DNA of 12,446 nucleotides from Aminidesulfovibrio sp040307135 (lineage in GTDB: Bacteria; Desulfobacterota; Desulfovibrionia; Desulfovibrionales; Desulfovibrionaceae), in the NCBI GenBank assembly GCA_040307135.1, contig JAWRKD010000140.1, positions 1 through 12,446 of the forward strand. Direction: 5' to 3'. Positions 5,391-12,437 of this stretch are shown here, one piece after another; the first letter of the stretch is position 1; every line of letters starts with the position of its first letter. The position numbers and the translations under genes were made by a program. The notes beneath the pieces are model-generated. The model saw only the letters and a list, made by a program, of their open reading frames with translations. It was not told the origin of the DNA and ran no database searches.

Positions 5391-7025
5391 ATGGTGGACG
5401 AACGCCGCTGGCAGCGCGAGGCCGGGTCCGGTGACGCCGGGCTGCGGCTGGACCAGTTCTGGTCCCGGGAACTGGCCGCCGAGGGGCTGTCCCGCGAGCA
5501 GGTCAAGGACTGGATCCGCGCGGGCAGGGCCCTGGTGGACGGGCGGCCCTGCGCCAAAGCCAACCTGCGCCTGCGCGGGACCGAGGCCCTGGGACTGGCG
5601 GGCGAGGCCCATGCCGGGGAACTGGCCGCCGAGGCCGGAACCCTGGACCTGGTCTTCCGCGACCAGGACCTGGCCGTGCTGGACAAGCCCGCGGGCCTGG
5701 CCACCCATCCCGCGCCCGGCCTGACCCAGGGCACCCTGGTCCACCGCCTGCTCCACCATTTCCCGGAAATCCGTGTGCTGGACGAGCAGCGGCCGGGCAT
5801 CGTGCACCGCCTGGACAAGGATACCTCGGGCCTTATGGCCGTGGCGCTCACGTCCCCGGCCCGGCTGGCCCTGGCCCGGGATTTCGCCGAACGCCGCATC
5901 GCCAAGGCCTACCTGGCCCTGGTCCACGGCGTTCCCGCTCGGGCCGCGGGCCGCATCGAGGCCGCCCTGGGCCGCCACCCCACGCAGAAGACCAAGATGG
6001 CCGTGCTGGACAAGGGCGGCCGCCCGGCCGAGAGCGCCTGGCGCGTGCTCTGGCGCGACCCCCGGGGCCGGGCCAGCCTGCTTCTGGTGCGCATCTTCAC
6101 GGGCCGCACCCACCAGATCCGGGTGCACCTGGCCCACCTGGGCCACCCCATCGTGGGCGACGCGGTCTATGGCGCGCGCGAACACGCGGCCTGGAAGGCG
6201 CGGGGCGACGCGGCGGCGGGCCTGGCCCCGCGGCAGATGCTCCATGCCTTCTATCTGCGCTTCACGCACCCCGGCAGCGGCGAAAACCTGCGCTTCTGGC
6301 GCGAGCCGCCGCGCGATTTCCAGACCCTGCTGGCGGCCCTGGACCAGCGCTGCCTGCGCGTGGGCCTGGTGGGCCTGCCCGGCTCGGGCAAGTCGGCCCT
6401 GCTGCGGGCCCTGGCCGCGGCGGGCGCGCCCGTGTTCTCGGCCGACGCGGTGGTGGCCGGGCTCTACGGCCCGGGGGGCGACGGGGCCGCGCTCCTGGCC
6501 CGGCGCTTCGGGGAGCGCTTCGTCCTGCCGGACGGGGGCGTGGACAAGGCCCGGCTCCTGGCGGCCATGAAGGAGAGCGCGGGCCTGCGGCGCGAGGTCA
6601 TGGACCTGGTCCATCCCCTGGTCTGGGCCCGGCTGGAGGAGTTCTGGGCGGCCCACGGCGGGGCCGAGGCGGCCTTTGCCGAGATTCCGCTCCTGCTGGA
6701 GGCGGGCCGGGCAGGGGACGTGGACGTCATCGCCGGGGTCTGGCGTCCCGAGGAGGCGCGCCGCGCGGACGCCGCACGCTTCCGGGGCCTTGCGCCCGAG
6801 GACCTGGCCCTGTTCGATTCCTGGCAGTGGTCCGGGCCGGACAAGCTGCGCGCCTGCCGGCTGGTGGTGGAGAACGCGGGCGCCCTGCAGGACCTGGAGG
6901 CCAAGGCGCGGGGACTGCTGGGCATCGCGCAGCGGCTGGCCCGGGAGCGGCGGCAGGCCTCGGCCGCGGCCTTTGCCCGGCTCTTTGCCCAGACCGCCGA
7001 AATCCTGGACCAGGAGACCGCGTGA
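5391..7025 (+). CDS. coaE: Fusion: RluA-family pseudouridine synthase + dephospho-CoA kinase (CoaE)
   Basis: A single 544-residue frame carries two enzymes. Residues about 15-70 look like an S4 RNA-binding domain (GLRLDQFW, then SREQVKDWIRAGRALVDGR). Residues 85-305 are an RluA/RluC/RluD-type pseudouridine synthase: HRLDKDTSG (139-147, nucleophile Asp142), GRTHQIRVHLAHLGHPIVGD (238-257) and LHAFYLRFTHP (284-294). Residues 322-512 are CoaE, which phosphorylates dephospho-CoA in the last step of CoA synthesis: P-loop GLPGSGKS (328-335), VHPLV (407-411), EIPLLLEAG (431-439), VVEN (492-495). Some CoaE positions differ: the usual DAD after strand 2 is SAD (350-352), and the QxxR lid motif is ARRAD (456-460 region). 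An Arg/Ala-rich helix ends the protein. The ATG at 5391 has no clear ribosome site. An in-frame TTG at 5334 has GGAGG five bases before it and would add 19 residues, but codon use there is unlike the rest. The stop overlaps the rhomboid GTG. Confidence 0.9.
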   Translation: MVDERRWQREAGSGDAGLRLDQFWSRELAAEGLSREQVKDWIRAGRALVDGRPCAKANLRLRGTEALGLAGEAHAGELAAEAGTLDLVFRDQDLAVLDKPAGLATHPAPGLTQGTLVHRLLHHFPEIRVLDEQRPGIVHRLDKDTSGLMAVALTSPARLALARDFAERRIAKAYLALVHGVPARAAGRIEAALGRHPTQKTKMAVLDKGGRPAESAWRVLWRDPRGRASLLLVRIFTGRTHQIRVHLAHLGHPIVGDAVYGAREHAAWKARGDAAAGLAPRQMLHAFYLRFTHPGSGENLRFWREPPRDFQTLLAALDQRCLRVGLVGLPGSGKSALLRALAAAGAPVFSADAVVAGLYGPGGDGAALLARRFGERFVLPDGGVDKARLLAAMKESAGLRREVMDLVHPLVWARLEEFWAAHGGAEAAFAEIPLLLEAGRAGDVDVIAGVWRPEEARRADAARFRGLAPEDLALFDSWQWSGPDKLRACRLVVENAGALQDLEAKARGLLGIAQRLARERRQASAAAFARLFAQTAEILDQETA

Positions 7026-7741
7026 TCCCCCTGCGCGACAACGTGCCGCGCCGCGGAACGCCCGTGGCGGTCTGGGCCATCATCGGCCTGAACGTGCTGG
7101 CTTTTCTCTTCACCCAGGACTTCGCGCCCCAGGGCCAAGTGGCCCTCTACTACCTCTTCGGCGTGGTCCCGGCCCGCTACTTCGACCCGGCCTGGGCCCA
7201 GATCCACGGCCTGGGAATCTCCTACTGGCCCGCGCTCACCCACATGTTCCTGCACGGCGGCTGGTGGCACCTGCTCATGAACATGTGGATGCTCTGGATT
7301 TTCGCGGACAACGTGGAAGACGCCACCGGCCATCTGGGCTTCGCGGCCTTCTACCTTCTCTGCGGGCTGTCGGCCCTGGCCGCGCACCTGGTCTTCAACC
7401 TGGATTCCCGGGTGCCGGTGGTGGGCGCCTCCGGGGCCATCGCCGGGGTCATGGGGGCCTATTTCGTGCTCTATCCCCGGGGCAAGGTCTATACCCTCAT
7501 CCCGATCTTCTTCTTTCCCTGGTTCGTGCTCATCCCGGCCCCGTTCTTCCTGGGCTTCTGGTTCCTGACCCAGGTCATCTCCGGGGTGGCGGGCCAGGCC
7601 GCCAACCAGCCCGGGGGCGTGGCCTGGTGGGCGCACGTGGGCGGATTCCTGGCCGGGGCCGGGCTCATCCGGCTCTTCGTCAGCCGTGCGGGCTGCCCCT
7701 CCTGCTACAACCGGGACACCCGGCACTACGAGTGGCTCTGA
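7022..7741 (+). CDS. Rhomboid-family intramembrane serine protease with CxxC tail
   Basis: This 239-residue inner-membrane protein should cleave transmembrane or membrane-proximal substrates. It starts with the PLRDNVPRR segment common in bacterial rhomboids and then has about six or seven hydrophobic segments. The active-site parts are complete: HGGWWHLLMNMW (78-89, His83 and Asn87 for oxyanion support), GASG (135-138, nucleophile Ser137) and AHVGGFLAG (204-212, catalytic His205). The C-terminal tail contains CPSC (225-228), a possible metal or redox pair. The start is GTG at 7022, five bases after AGGAG (7012-7016), overlapping the fusion-gene stop as GTGA. A longer frame open from 6827 would overlap the CoaE domain and is rejected. 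The stop at 7739-7741 directly abuts the stop of the convergent BON gene. Substrates cannot be deduced. Confidence 0.93.
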   Translation: MIPLRDNVPRRGTPVAVWAIIGLNVLAFLFTQDFAPQGQVALYYLFGVVPARYFDPAWAQIHGLGISYWPALTHMFLHGGWWHLLMNMWMLWIFADNVEDATGHLGFAAFYLLCGLSALAAHLVFNLDSRVPVVGASGAIAGVMGAYFVLYPRGKVYTLIPIFFFPWFVLIPAPFFLGFWFLTQVISGVAGQAANQPGGVAWWAHVGGFLAGAGLIRLFVSRAGCPSCYNRDTRHYEWL

Positions 7742-8293
7742 CTATTTTCCGGTGAGGAGCAGGGAGCGCACCTGCGCCACCCCGGGCACGGAGCTGGCCG
7801 CGGCCTCGGCCTGCTTCCTGAGGCGGGTGTCCGGGACCTTGCCCAGGAGCACGGCCTCGCCGTCCAGGACCTCCACCTCCAGGCCCAGGGAGCCCAGGTC
7901 CGGGTCGTTGGACAGGGCCTCGCGCACCCGGGCCGTGACCTCCTTGTCCTTGTCCTCGGCCGCGGTGTTCTTCTCGAACACGGCCGTGATCTGGGCCACG
8001 CCCTTGGTCTCCCGGGCCGCGTGCACGGCATAGACCTGGAAGGCATGGTCCGCCACCCGTCCCACCAGGAAGGCCCTGCCGTCGTAGCAGGCCACCCGCA
8101 CCTTGAGGCCCAGGACCTTGTCCTTGTCCAGGAGCTTGCCCTTGATGGTGTTGGCCAGGGCTTGGTCCTTGCTCATGGAGCCCAGGCTGCGGCCGCCCTC
8201 GTCTTCGCCGGGCTTGGCATAGGTGAAGCCCAGGCAGCAGAGGGCCAGGGCGAGCAGGGCAGAGACCAGGGAAAAGCGGCGGGAGTAAGACAT
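7742..8293 (-). CDS. Secreted protein with two BON domains (OsmY-like)
   Basis: The protein has 183 residues. An N-terminal Sec signal (MSYSRRF followed by a hydrophobic core) probably ends at TYA (24-26). The two cysteines at 19-20 do not make a good lipobox, so a soluble periplasmic product is more likely. Two BON repeats follow, at about 43-108 and 114-180. Each has a helix, then strands with the turn DGRAFLVGRV (71-80) or DGEAVLLGKV (144-153), then a helix and the GVAQ(I/V) strand. E. coli OsmY, a periplasmic stress protein and chaperone, has the same two-BON build. The ATG (complement of 8291-8293) follows AAGGAG by six bases. A longer frame up to 8458 would cross its own promoter and is rejected. 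It is divergent from the J-protein operon, which supports an envelope or protein stress role. Confidence 0.88.
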   Translation of the reverse strand: MSYSRRFSLVSALLALALCCLGFTYAKPGEDEGGRSLGSMSKDQALANTIKGKLLDKDKVLGLKVRVACYDGRAFLVGRVADHAFQVYAVHAARETKGVAQITAVFEKNTAAEDKDKEVTARVREALSNDPDLGSLGLEVEVLDGEAVLLGKVPDTRLRKQAEAAASSVPGVAQVRSLLLTGK

Positions 8294-8313
8294 GACGGCT
8301 CCTTGCTGCCCGC

Positions 8314-8342
8314 ATCCTAGCGGACTGGGGCCCGACTGTGAA
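8314..8342 (-). promoter_or_regulatory. Predicted sigma-70 promoter of the BON gene
   Basis: On the minus strand TTCACA (complement of 8337-8342, five of six matches to TTGACA) and TAGGAT (complement of 8314-8319, four of six matches to TATAAT) are exactly 17 bases apart. The start would be near 8307, leaving a very short leader that just includes the AAGGAG site. Confidence 0.55.
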
Positions 8343-8357
8343 GCGGAGCGTCGGGTT

Positions 8358-8386
8358 CTTGACTTCTCCTGTTTCCACGTTACCTT
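8358..8386 (+). promoter_or_regulatory. Predicted promoter of the cbpA-cbpM-clpB operon
   Basis: TTGACT (8359-8364) is followed after 16 bases by TACCTT (8381-8386). With the preceding C, CTTGAC also resembles a sigma-32 -35 box (CTTGAA), as would suit chaperone genes, but no CCCCAT-type -10 lies at the right distance. No CIRCE inverted repeat was found. The leader to the ATG at 8442 would be about 50 bases. Confidence 0.4.
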
Positions 8387-8441
8387 GTACCATCGAGGCC
8401 AGTGGCCGCCTGCGGCCCGGCCCAAGGGGAGAGGCACGCAA

Positions 8442-9404
8442 ATGGCCGTGGAATACAAGGACTACTACAAGATCCTCGGAGTCGCCAAGACGGCGACCCA
8501 GGACGAGGTCTCCAAGGCCTTCAAGAAGCTGGCCCGCAAGTACCACCCGGACCTCAACCCGGGCGATCCCAAGGCCGAGGGCAAGTTCAAGGAGGCCAAC
8601 GAGGCCTACGAGGTCCTCAAGGACCCGGAGAAGCGCAAGCTCTACGACACGCTCGGCCCCAACTGGCAGCAGGGCCAGGGCTTCCAGCCGCCGCCCGGCT
8701 ACGAGAACGTCCGTTTCAACTTCGGCGGCGCGGGCGGCCAGGACTTCGGGGCCTCGGGCTTCAGCGACTTCTTCGAGACCATTTTCGGCGGCCGGGGCTT
8801 CGGCGGTGCGGATTTCGGCGGCGGGCGGGAGTTCCGCCAGCGCCCCCGGCGCGGACAGGATTCCGAGGCGGTCTATGAGATCAGCCTGGAGGACGCCTTC
8901 CGCGGCGGCCAGCAGTCCATCACCCTGTCCGAGCATGCGCCCGGCCCCGACGGCCTGCCCCGGTTGAGCACCAAGACGCTCTCCGTGAACGTGCCGGCCG
9001 GGGTCAAGGACGGCCAGCGCATCCGCCTGGCTGGCCAGGGCAATCCGGGCGCGGCCGGCGGCCCGGCCGGGGACCTGTACCTGAAGATCCGGCTGGCTCC
9101 GCATCCGCTGTTCAAGGTCAAGGACGCGGACCTGGTCTATGACCTGCACCTTGCGCCCTGGGAAGCGGCCCTGGGGGCCACGGTGCGCGTGCCCACCCTG
9201 GACGGCGGGGTGGAGATGAAGATTCCGGCAGGCATGGGCAGCGGCAGGAAGCTCCGGTTGCGCGGCAAGGGCCTGGGCTGCGGCGGAACCCGCGGCGACC
9301 AGCTGGTGCGCATCATGATCCAGACGCCCGCGAACCTCACCGACGAGGAGCGGAAGCTCTGGCAGGAACTGGCCCGGAAGTCCGGCTTCCGGCCCAGGGA
9401 CTAG
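8442..9404 (+). CDS. cbpA: J-domain co-chaperone, CbpA type
   Basis: This 320-residue cytoplasmic Hsp40 stimulates DnaK ATPase and delivers unfolded clients. Order of parts: J domain (5-70) with HPD at 35-37, a Gly/Phe-rich linker (about 88-135), then the two beta-sandwich client-binding domains (about 140-310). The CxxCxGxG zinc-finger repeats of DnaJ are absent, which makes it a class II protein like E. coli CbpA. The only cysteine noticed in the C-terminal half is in GLGCGG. ATG at 8442 fits the J-domain start; the longer open frame from 8292 would run through the promoter and is rejected. AGGGGAGAGG (8425-8434) is the ribosome site. CbpM follows, with its ribosome site overlapping the TAG, which strengthens the CbpA rather than DnaJ assignment. 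Confidence 0.93.
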   Translation: MAVEYKDYYKILGVAKTATQDEVSKAFKKLARKYHPDLNPGDPKAEGKFKEANEAYEVLKDPEKRKLYDTLGPNWQQGQGFQPPPGYENVRFNFGGAGGQDFGASGFSDFFETIFGGRGFGGADFGGGREFRQRPRRGQDSEAVYEISLEDAFRGGQQSITLSEHAPGPDGLPRLSTKTLSVNVPAGVKDGQRIRLAGQGNPGAAGGPAGDLYLKIRLAPHPLFKVKDADLVYDLHLAPWEAALGATVRVPTLDGGVEMKIPAGMGSGRKLRLRGKGLGCGGTRGDQLVRIMIQTPANLTDEERKLWQELARKSGFRPRD

Positions 9405-9408
9405 GAGG
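9403..9408 (+). promoter_or_regulatory. Ribosome binding site that fixes the cbpM start
   Basis: AGGAGG overlaps the last two bases of the cbpA stop codon. It is only two bases from the in-frame GTG at 9411 but eight from the ATG at 9417, which favours ATG. The overlap suggests translational coupling of cbpM to cbpA. Confidence 0.8.
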
Positions 9409-9416
9409 TCGTGGGC

Positions 9417-9746
9417 ATGGTCAAGCGTGTTCAGGAAGTGCTCGCGAGCGCTGGCTGCAACCTGCCCGAGCGCTCGGAGCTGGTGGCCTGGGCCCAGTTG
9501 GTGGAGCTCACCAGCATCGAGCCCGCCTGCATGAGCGAGCTGGTGGACATGGGCTGGGTGGAGCCGGTGCGCACCCGGGCCGAGGGTTATCTTTTCCACA
9601 TGCGCGACGTCTATCGCATCCAGAAGCTCCTGCGCCTGGCCAAGGACCTGGAGATTTCCGTGGCCGCGGCGAGCATCGTGGTGGACCTGCTGGCCCGCAT
9701 CGAGGAACTGGAAAACAAGGTGGCCGAGCTGCGGCGGCTGCTCTAG
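9417..9746 (+). CDS. cbpM: Chaperone modulator CbpM (MerR-like fold)
   Basis: The 109-residue protein matches the size of E. coli CbpM, which binds the J domain of CbpA and blocks its stimulation of DnaK. The first half (about 10-55) looks like a MerR-type helix-turn-helix with the segment MSELVDMGWVEPV. Then come YLFHMRDVYRIQKLLRLAKD (58-77), the hydrophobic helix of the type LEISVAAASIVVDLL (78-92) and a final heptad helix (93-108) with the LxxxVxxLxxLL pattern typical of the family. The family uses the fold for protein binding rather than DNA binding. The start is taken as ATG 9417 because of ribosome-site spacing; GTG 9411 would add two residues. ClpB starts 42 bases downstream without an intervening terminator. 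Confidence 0.87.
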   Translation: MVKRVQEVLASAGCNLPERSELVAWAQLVELTSIEPACMSELVDMGWVEPVRTRAEGYLFHMRDVYRIQKLLRLAKDLEISVAAASIVVDLLARIEELENKVAELRRLL

Positions 9747-9788
9747 CCCCCATCCGGCGCGCCTGATTCATACAGAGGGAGGACCGTC

Positions 9789-12392
9789 ATGGACCCCAAC
9801 AAGCTGACCCAGAAATCCCAGCAGGCCTTGAGCGAGGCGCAGAGTTCGGCCGCCCGCCTGGGCCATCAGCAGATCGACGCCGAACACCTGCTGGCCGCCC
9901 TGGCGGCCCAGGAAGACGGTCTGGCGCCGCAGATCCTGGCCAAGTGCGGCATCGAGCCCGCGGCCTATGCCCAGGCCGTGGAGTCCGAGCTCTCCCGCAT
10001 GCCCAAAGTGAGCGGCCCCGGGGCCCAGCCCGGCCAGATCTACGTGACCCCGCGGCTTTCCAGCCTGCTCGTGCGGGCCGAGGACTCGGCCAAGCGCATG
10101 CAGGACGAGTTCGTGAGCGTGGAGCACCTCTTCCTGGCCCTGCTGGACGAGCCGCCCTCCACTGGCGTGGGCCGGGTGAACAGGCAGTTCAACCTGACCC
10201 GGGACAAGGTGCTCTCCGTGCTCACCGAGGTGCGCGGCAAGCAGCGCGTGACCTCGGACAACCCGGAGGCCACCTACGACGCGCTCAAGAAGTACGGCCG
10301 CGACCTGGTGGCCGAGGCCAAGTCCGGCAAGCTGGACCCGGTCATCGGCCGCGATGCCGAGATCAGGCGCACCATCCGCATCCTCTCGCGCCGCACCAAG
10401 AACAACCCCGTGCTCATCGGCGAGGCTGGCGTGGGCAAGACCGCCATCGTGGAGGGCCTGGCCCAGCGCATCGTCAAGCAGGACGTGCCCGAGGGCCTCA
10501 AGGACAAGACCGTGTTCGCCCTGGACATGGGCGCGCTCATCGCCGGGGCCAAGTACCGCGGCGAGTTCGAGGAGCGGCTCAAGGCCGTGCTCAAGGAGGT
10601 CCAGCAGTCCCAGGGCCGCATCCTGCTCTTCATCGACGAGCTGCACACCATCGTGGGCGCGGGCAAGGCCGAGGGGGCCATGGACGCGGGCAACCTGCTC
10701 AAGCCCATGCTGGCCCGCGGCGAGCTGCACTGCATCGGGGCCACCACCACGGACGAGTACCGCAAGTACATCGAAAAGGACCCGGCCCTGGAGCGCCGCT
10801 TCCAGCCGGTCATGGTGGACGAGCCCAGCGTGGAGGACACCATCTCCATCCTGCGCGGCCTGCGCGAGCGGTTCGAGGTGCACCACGGCGTGCGCATCTC
10901 CGACGCCGCCGTGGTGGAGGCCGCCGTGCTCTCGGCCCGCTACATCTCGGACCGCCAGCTGCCGGACAAGGCCATCGACTTGATCGACGAGGCCGCGGCC
11001 CTGATCCGCACGGAAATCGACTCCCAGCCCTACGAGTTGGACCGCGCCAACCGACAGGCGCTCCAGATGGAGATCGAGCGCGAGGCCCTCAAGCGCGAGA
11101 CGGACAAGGCCAGCAAGGAGCGGCTCAGGAAGCTGGAGGAGGAGCTGGCCGGGGTCAAGGCCGAGCAGGCCGAACTTCAGAGCCAATGGGAGCGCGAGAA
11201 GAGCTCCATCGAGAGCCTCAGGCGCCTGAAGGAAGACATCGAGCGCACCCGCCTGGAGGTGGAGGAGGCCGAGCGCAAGCTGGACTACAACCGGGCCGCG
11301 GAGCTCCGCTATTCCAAACTCCACGGCCTGGAGCAGCAGCTGGCCAACGCCGAGGCGGGCCTGTCCGAGGAGGGCAAACCCCGCCTGGTCAAGGAGGAGG
11401 TGGGGCCGGACGACGTGGCCGCGGTCATTTCCCGCTGGACCGGCATCCCGGTGGCCCGTCTTCTGGAGGGCGAGCGCGAGAAGCTCCTGCGGCTGGAGGA
11501 GATCCTGCACGCCCGCGTGGTGGGCCAGGACGCGGCCGTCACCGCGGTGGCCGACGCCGTGCTGCGCGCCCGGGCAGGCCTCAAGAACCCCAAGCGGCCC
11601 ATCGGCTCGTTCATCTTCCTGGGCCCCACGGGCGTGGGCAAGACCGAGCTGTCCAAGGCCCTGGCCGAGGCCCTGTTCGACTCCGAAGAGAACATGATCC
11701 GGCTCGACATGTCCGAGTACATGGAGAAGCACACCGTGGCCCGGCTCATCGGCGCGCCTCCCGGCTACGTGGGCTACGACGAGGGCGGCCAGCTCACCGA
11801 GGCCGTGCGCCGCAAGCCCTATGCCGTGGTGCTCTTCGACGAGATCGAGAAGGCCCATCCGGACGTCTTCAACGCCCTGTTGCAGATCCTGGACGACGGC
11901 CGCCTGACCGACTCCCACGGCCGCACCGTGGACTTCAAGAACACGATCATCATCATGACCTCCAACCTGGGGGCCCAGTACCTGCTGGAGGGCATTGAGC
12001 CCGACGGCGGCTTCAAGCCCGGGGTGGAGGACGCGGTCCTGAACACCCTGCGCACCCACTTCCGGCCCGAGTTCCTGAACCGCGTGGACGAGACCGTGCT
12101 CTTCAAGCCGCTCCTGCAGGAGCAGCTCATGAAGATCATCGACCTCCTGCTCACGGGCCTGCGCGCCCGCCTGGAGGAGCGCAAGATCGGGCTGACCATG
12201 ACGGACCAGGCCAAGGCCTTCATCGCGCAGTCGGCCTATGACCCGGTGTTCGGCGCTCGCCCGCTGCACCGCTTCCTCCAGTCGCGTCTGGAGACGCCGC
12301 TTGCCAAGGAACTCATCGCAGGCAGGCTGGAGGACGGCCAGAGCGTGACTGTGGATGTGGCGGACGGGAAGCTGGTGTTCAAGAACGAGTAG
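9789..12392 (+). CDS. clpB: ATP-dependent disaggregase ClpB
   Basis: ClpB is a hexameric AAA+ unfoldase that extracts polypeptides from aggregates together with DnaK/DnaJ. Its 867 residues match the family (E. coli 857). Order: two Clp-N repeats (1-150); first AAA+ module with Walker A GEAGVGKT (211-218), pore loop KYRGEFEER (255-263), Walker B LLFIDELH (279-286) and ERRF (335-338); a coiled-coil middle domain (about 405-525), the mark of ClpB against ClpA/ClpC; second module with GPTGVGKT (612-619), pore loop GYVGYDEGG (659-667), VLFDEIEKAH (681-690) and arginine finger FLNRVD (762-767); and a C-terminal D2-small domain. No ClpP-binding IGF/L loop is apparent. ATG follows GAGGGAGGA (9775-9783) at five bases. 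It is the last gene of the cbpA-cbpM-clpB operon. All catalytic residues look intact. Confidence 0.98.
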   Translation: MDPNKLTQKSQQALSEAQSSAARLGHQQIDAEHLLAALAAQEDGLAPQILAKCGIEPAAYAQAVESELSRMPKVSGPGAQPGQIYVTPRLSSLLVRAEDSAKRMQDEFVSVEHLFLALLDEPPSTGVGRVNRQFNLTRDKVLSVLTEVRGKQRVTSDNPEATYDALKKYGRDLVAEAKSGKLDPVIGRDAEIRRTIRILSRRTKNNPVLIGEAGVGKTAIVEGLAQRIVKQDVPEGLKDKTVFALDMGALIAGAKYRGEFEERLKAVLKEVQQSQGRILLFIDELHTIVGAGKAEGAMDAGNLLKPMLARGELHCIGATTTDEYRKYIEKDPALERRFQPVMVDEPSVEDTISILRGLRERFEVHHGVRISDAAVVEAAVLSARYISDRQLPDKAIDLIDEAAALIRTEIDSQPYELDRANRQALQMEIEREALKRETDKASKERLRKLEEELAGVKAEQAELQSQWEREKSSIESLRRLKEDIERTRLEVEEAERKLDYNRAAELRYSKLHGLEQQLANAEAGLSEEGKPRLVKEEVGPDDVAAVISRWTGIPVARLLEGEREKLLRLEEILHARVVGQDAAVTAVADAVLRARAGLKNPKRPIGSFIFLGPTGVGKTELSKALAEALFDSEENMIRLDMSEYMEKHTVARLIGAPPGYVGYDEGGQLTEAVRRKPYAVVLFDEIEKAHPDVFNALLQILDDGRLTDSHGRTVDFKNTIIIMTSNLGAQYLLEGIEPDGGFKPGVEDAVLNTLRTHFRPEFLNRVDETVLFKPLLQEQLMKIIDLLLTGLRARLEERKIGLTMTDQAKAFIAQSAYDPVFGARPLHRFLQSRLETPLAKELIAGRLEDGQSVTVDVADGKLVFKNE

Positions 12393-12395
12393 CCT

Positions 12396-12437
12396 CCGGC
12401 GGCCAGGGGGCTTCGGCCTTCTGGACCCCGGTTTTTT
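12396..12437 (+). terminator. Terminator after clpB with UUCG tetraloop
   Basis: Bases 12403-12424 form a 9-bp stem, including two G-T pairs, closed by a stable C(TTCG)G loop. An outer CCGG/CCGG pairing (12396-12399 with 12428-12431) would extend it to the T run of six (12432-12437). It ends the chaperone operon. Confidence 0.8.

Noticed and set aside
8292..8441. Upstream extension of the J-protein frame
   Set aside because: It lacks a J-protein feature, lies across the predicted promoter and has no ribosome site; ATG 8442 fits the J domain.
9747..9788. CCCCATCC in the cbpM-clpB gap as a heat-shock -10 box for clpB
   Set aside because: No CTTGAA-like -35 lies 13-15 bases upstream, so it is probably chance.
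10230..10250. Internal GTG starts for a short ClpB form, as in E. coli (codons 148 and 154 here)
   Set aside because: GTG codons exist at the right place but no ribosome site precedes them; GTG is very common in this genome.
9768..12269. Long minus-strand open frame opposite clpB (833 codons)
   Set aside because: It mirrors the GC-rich codon pattern of clpB, and its translation is His/Leu/Gly/Ala-rich with no recognisable domain or ribosome site. It is a shadow frame.
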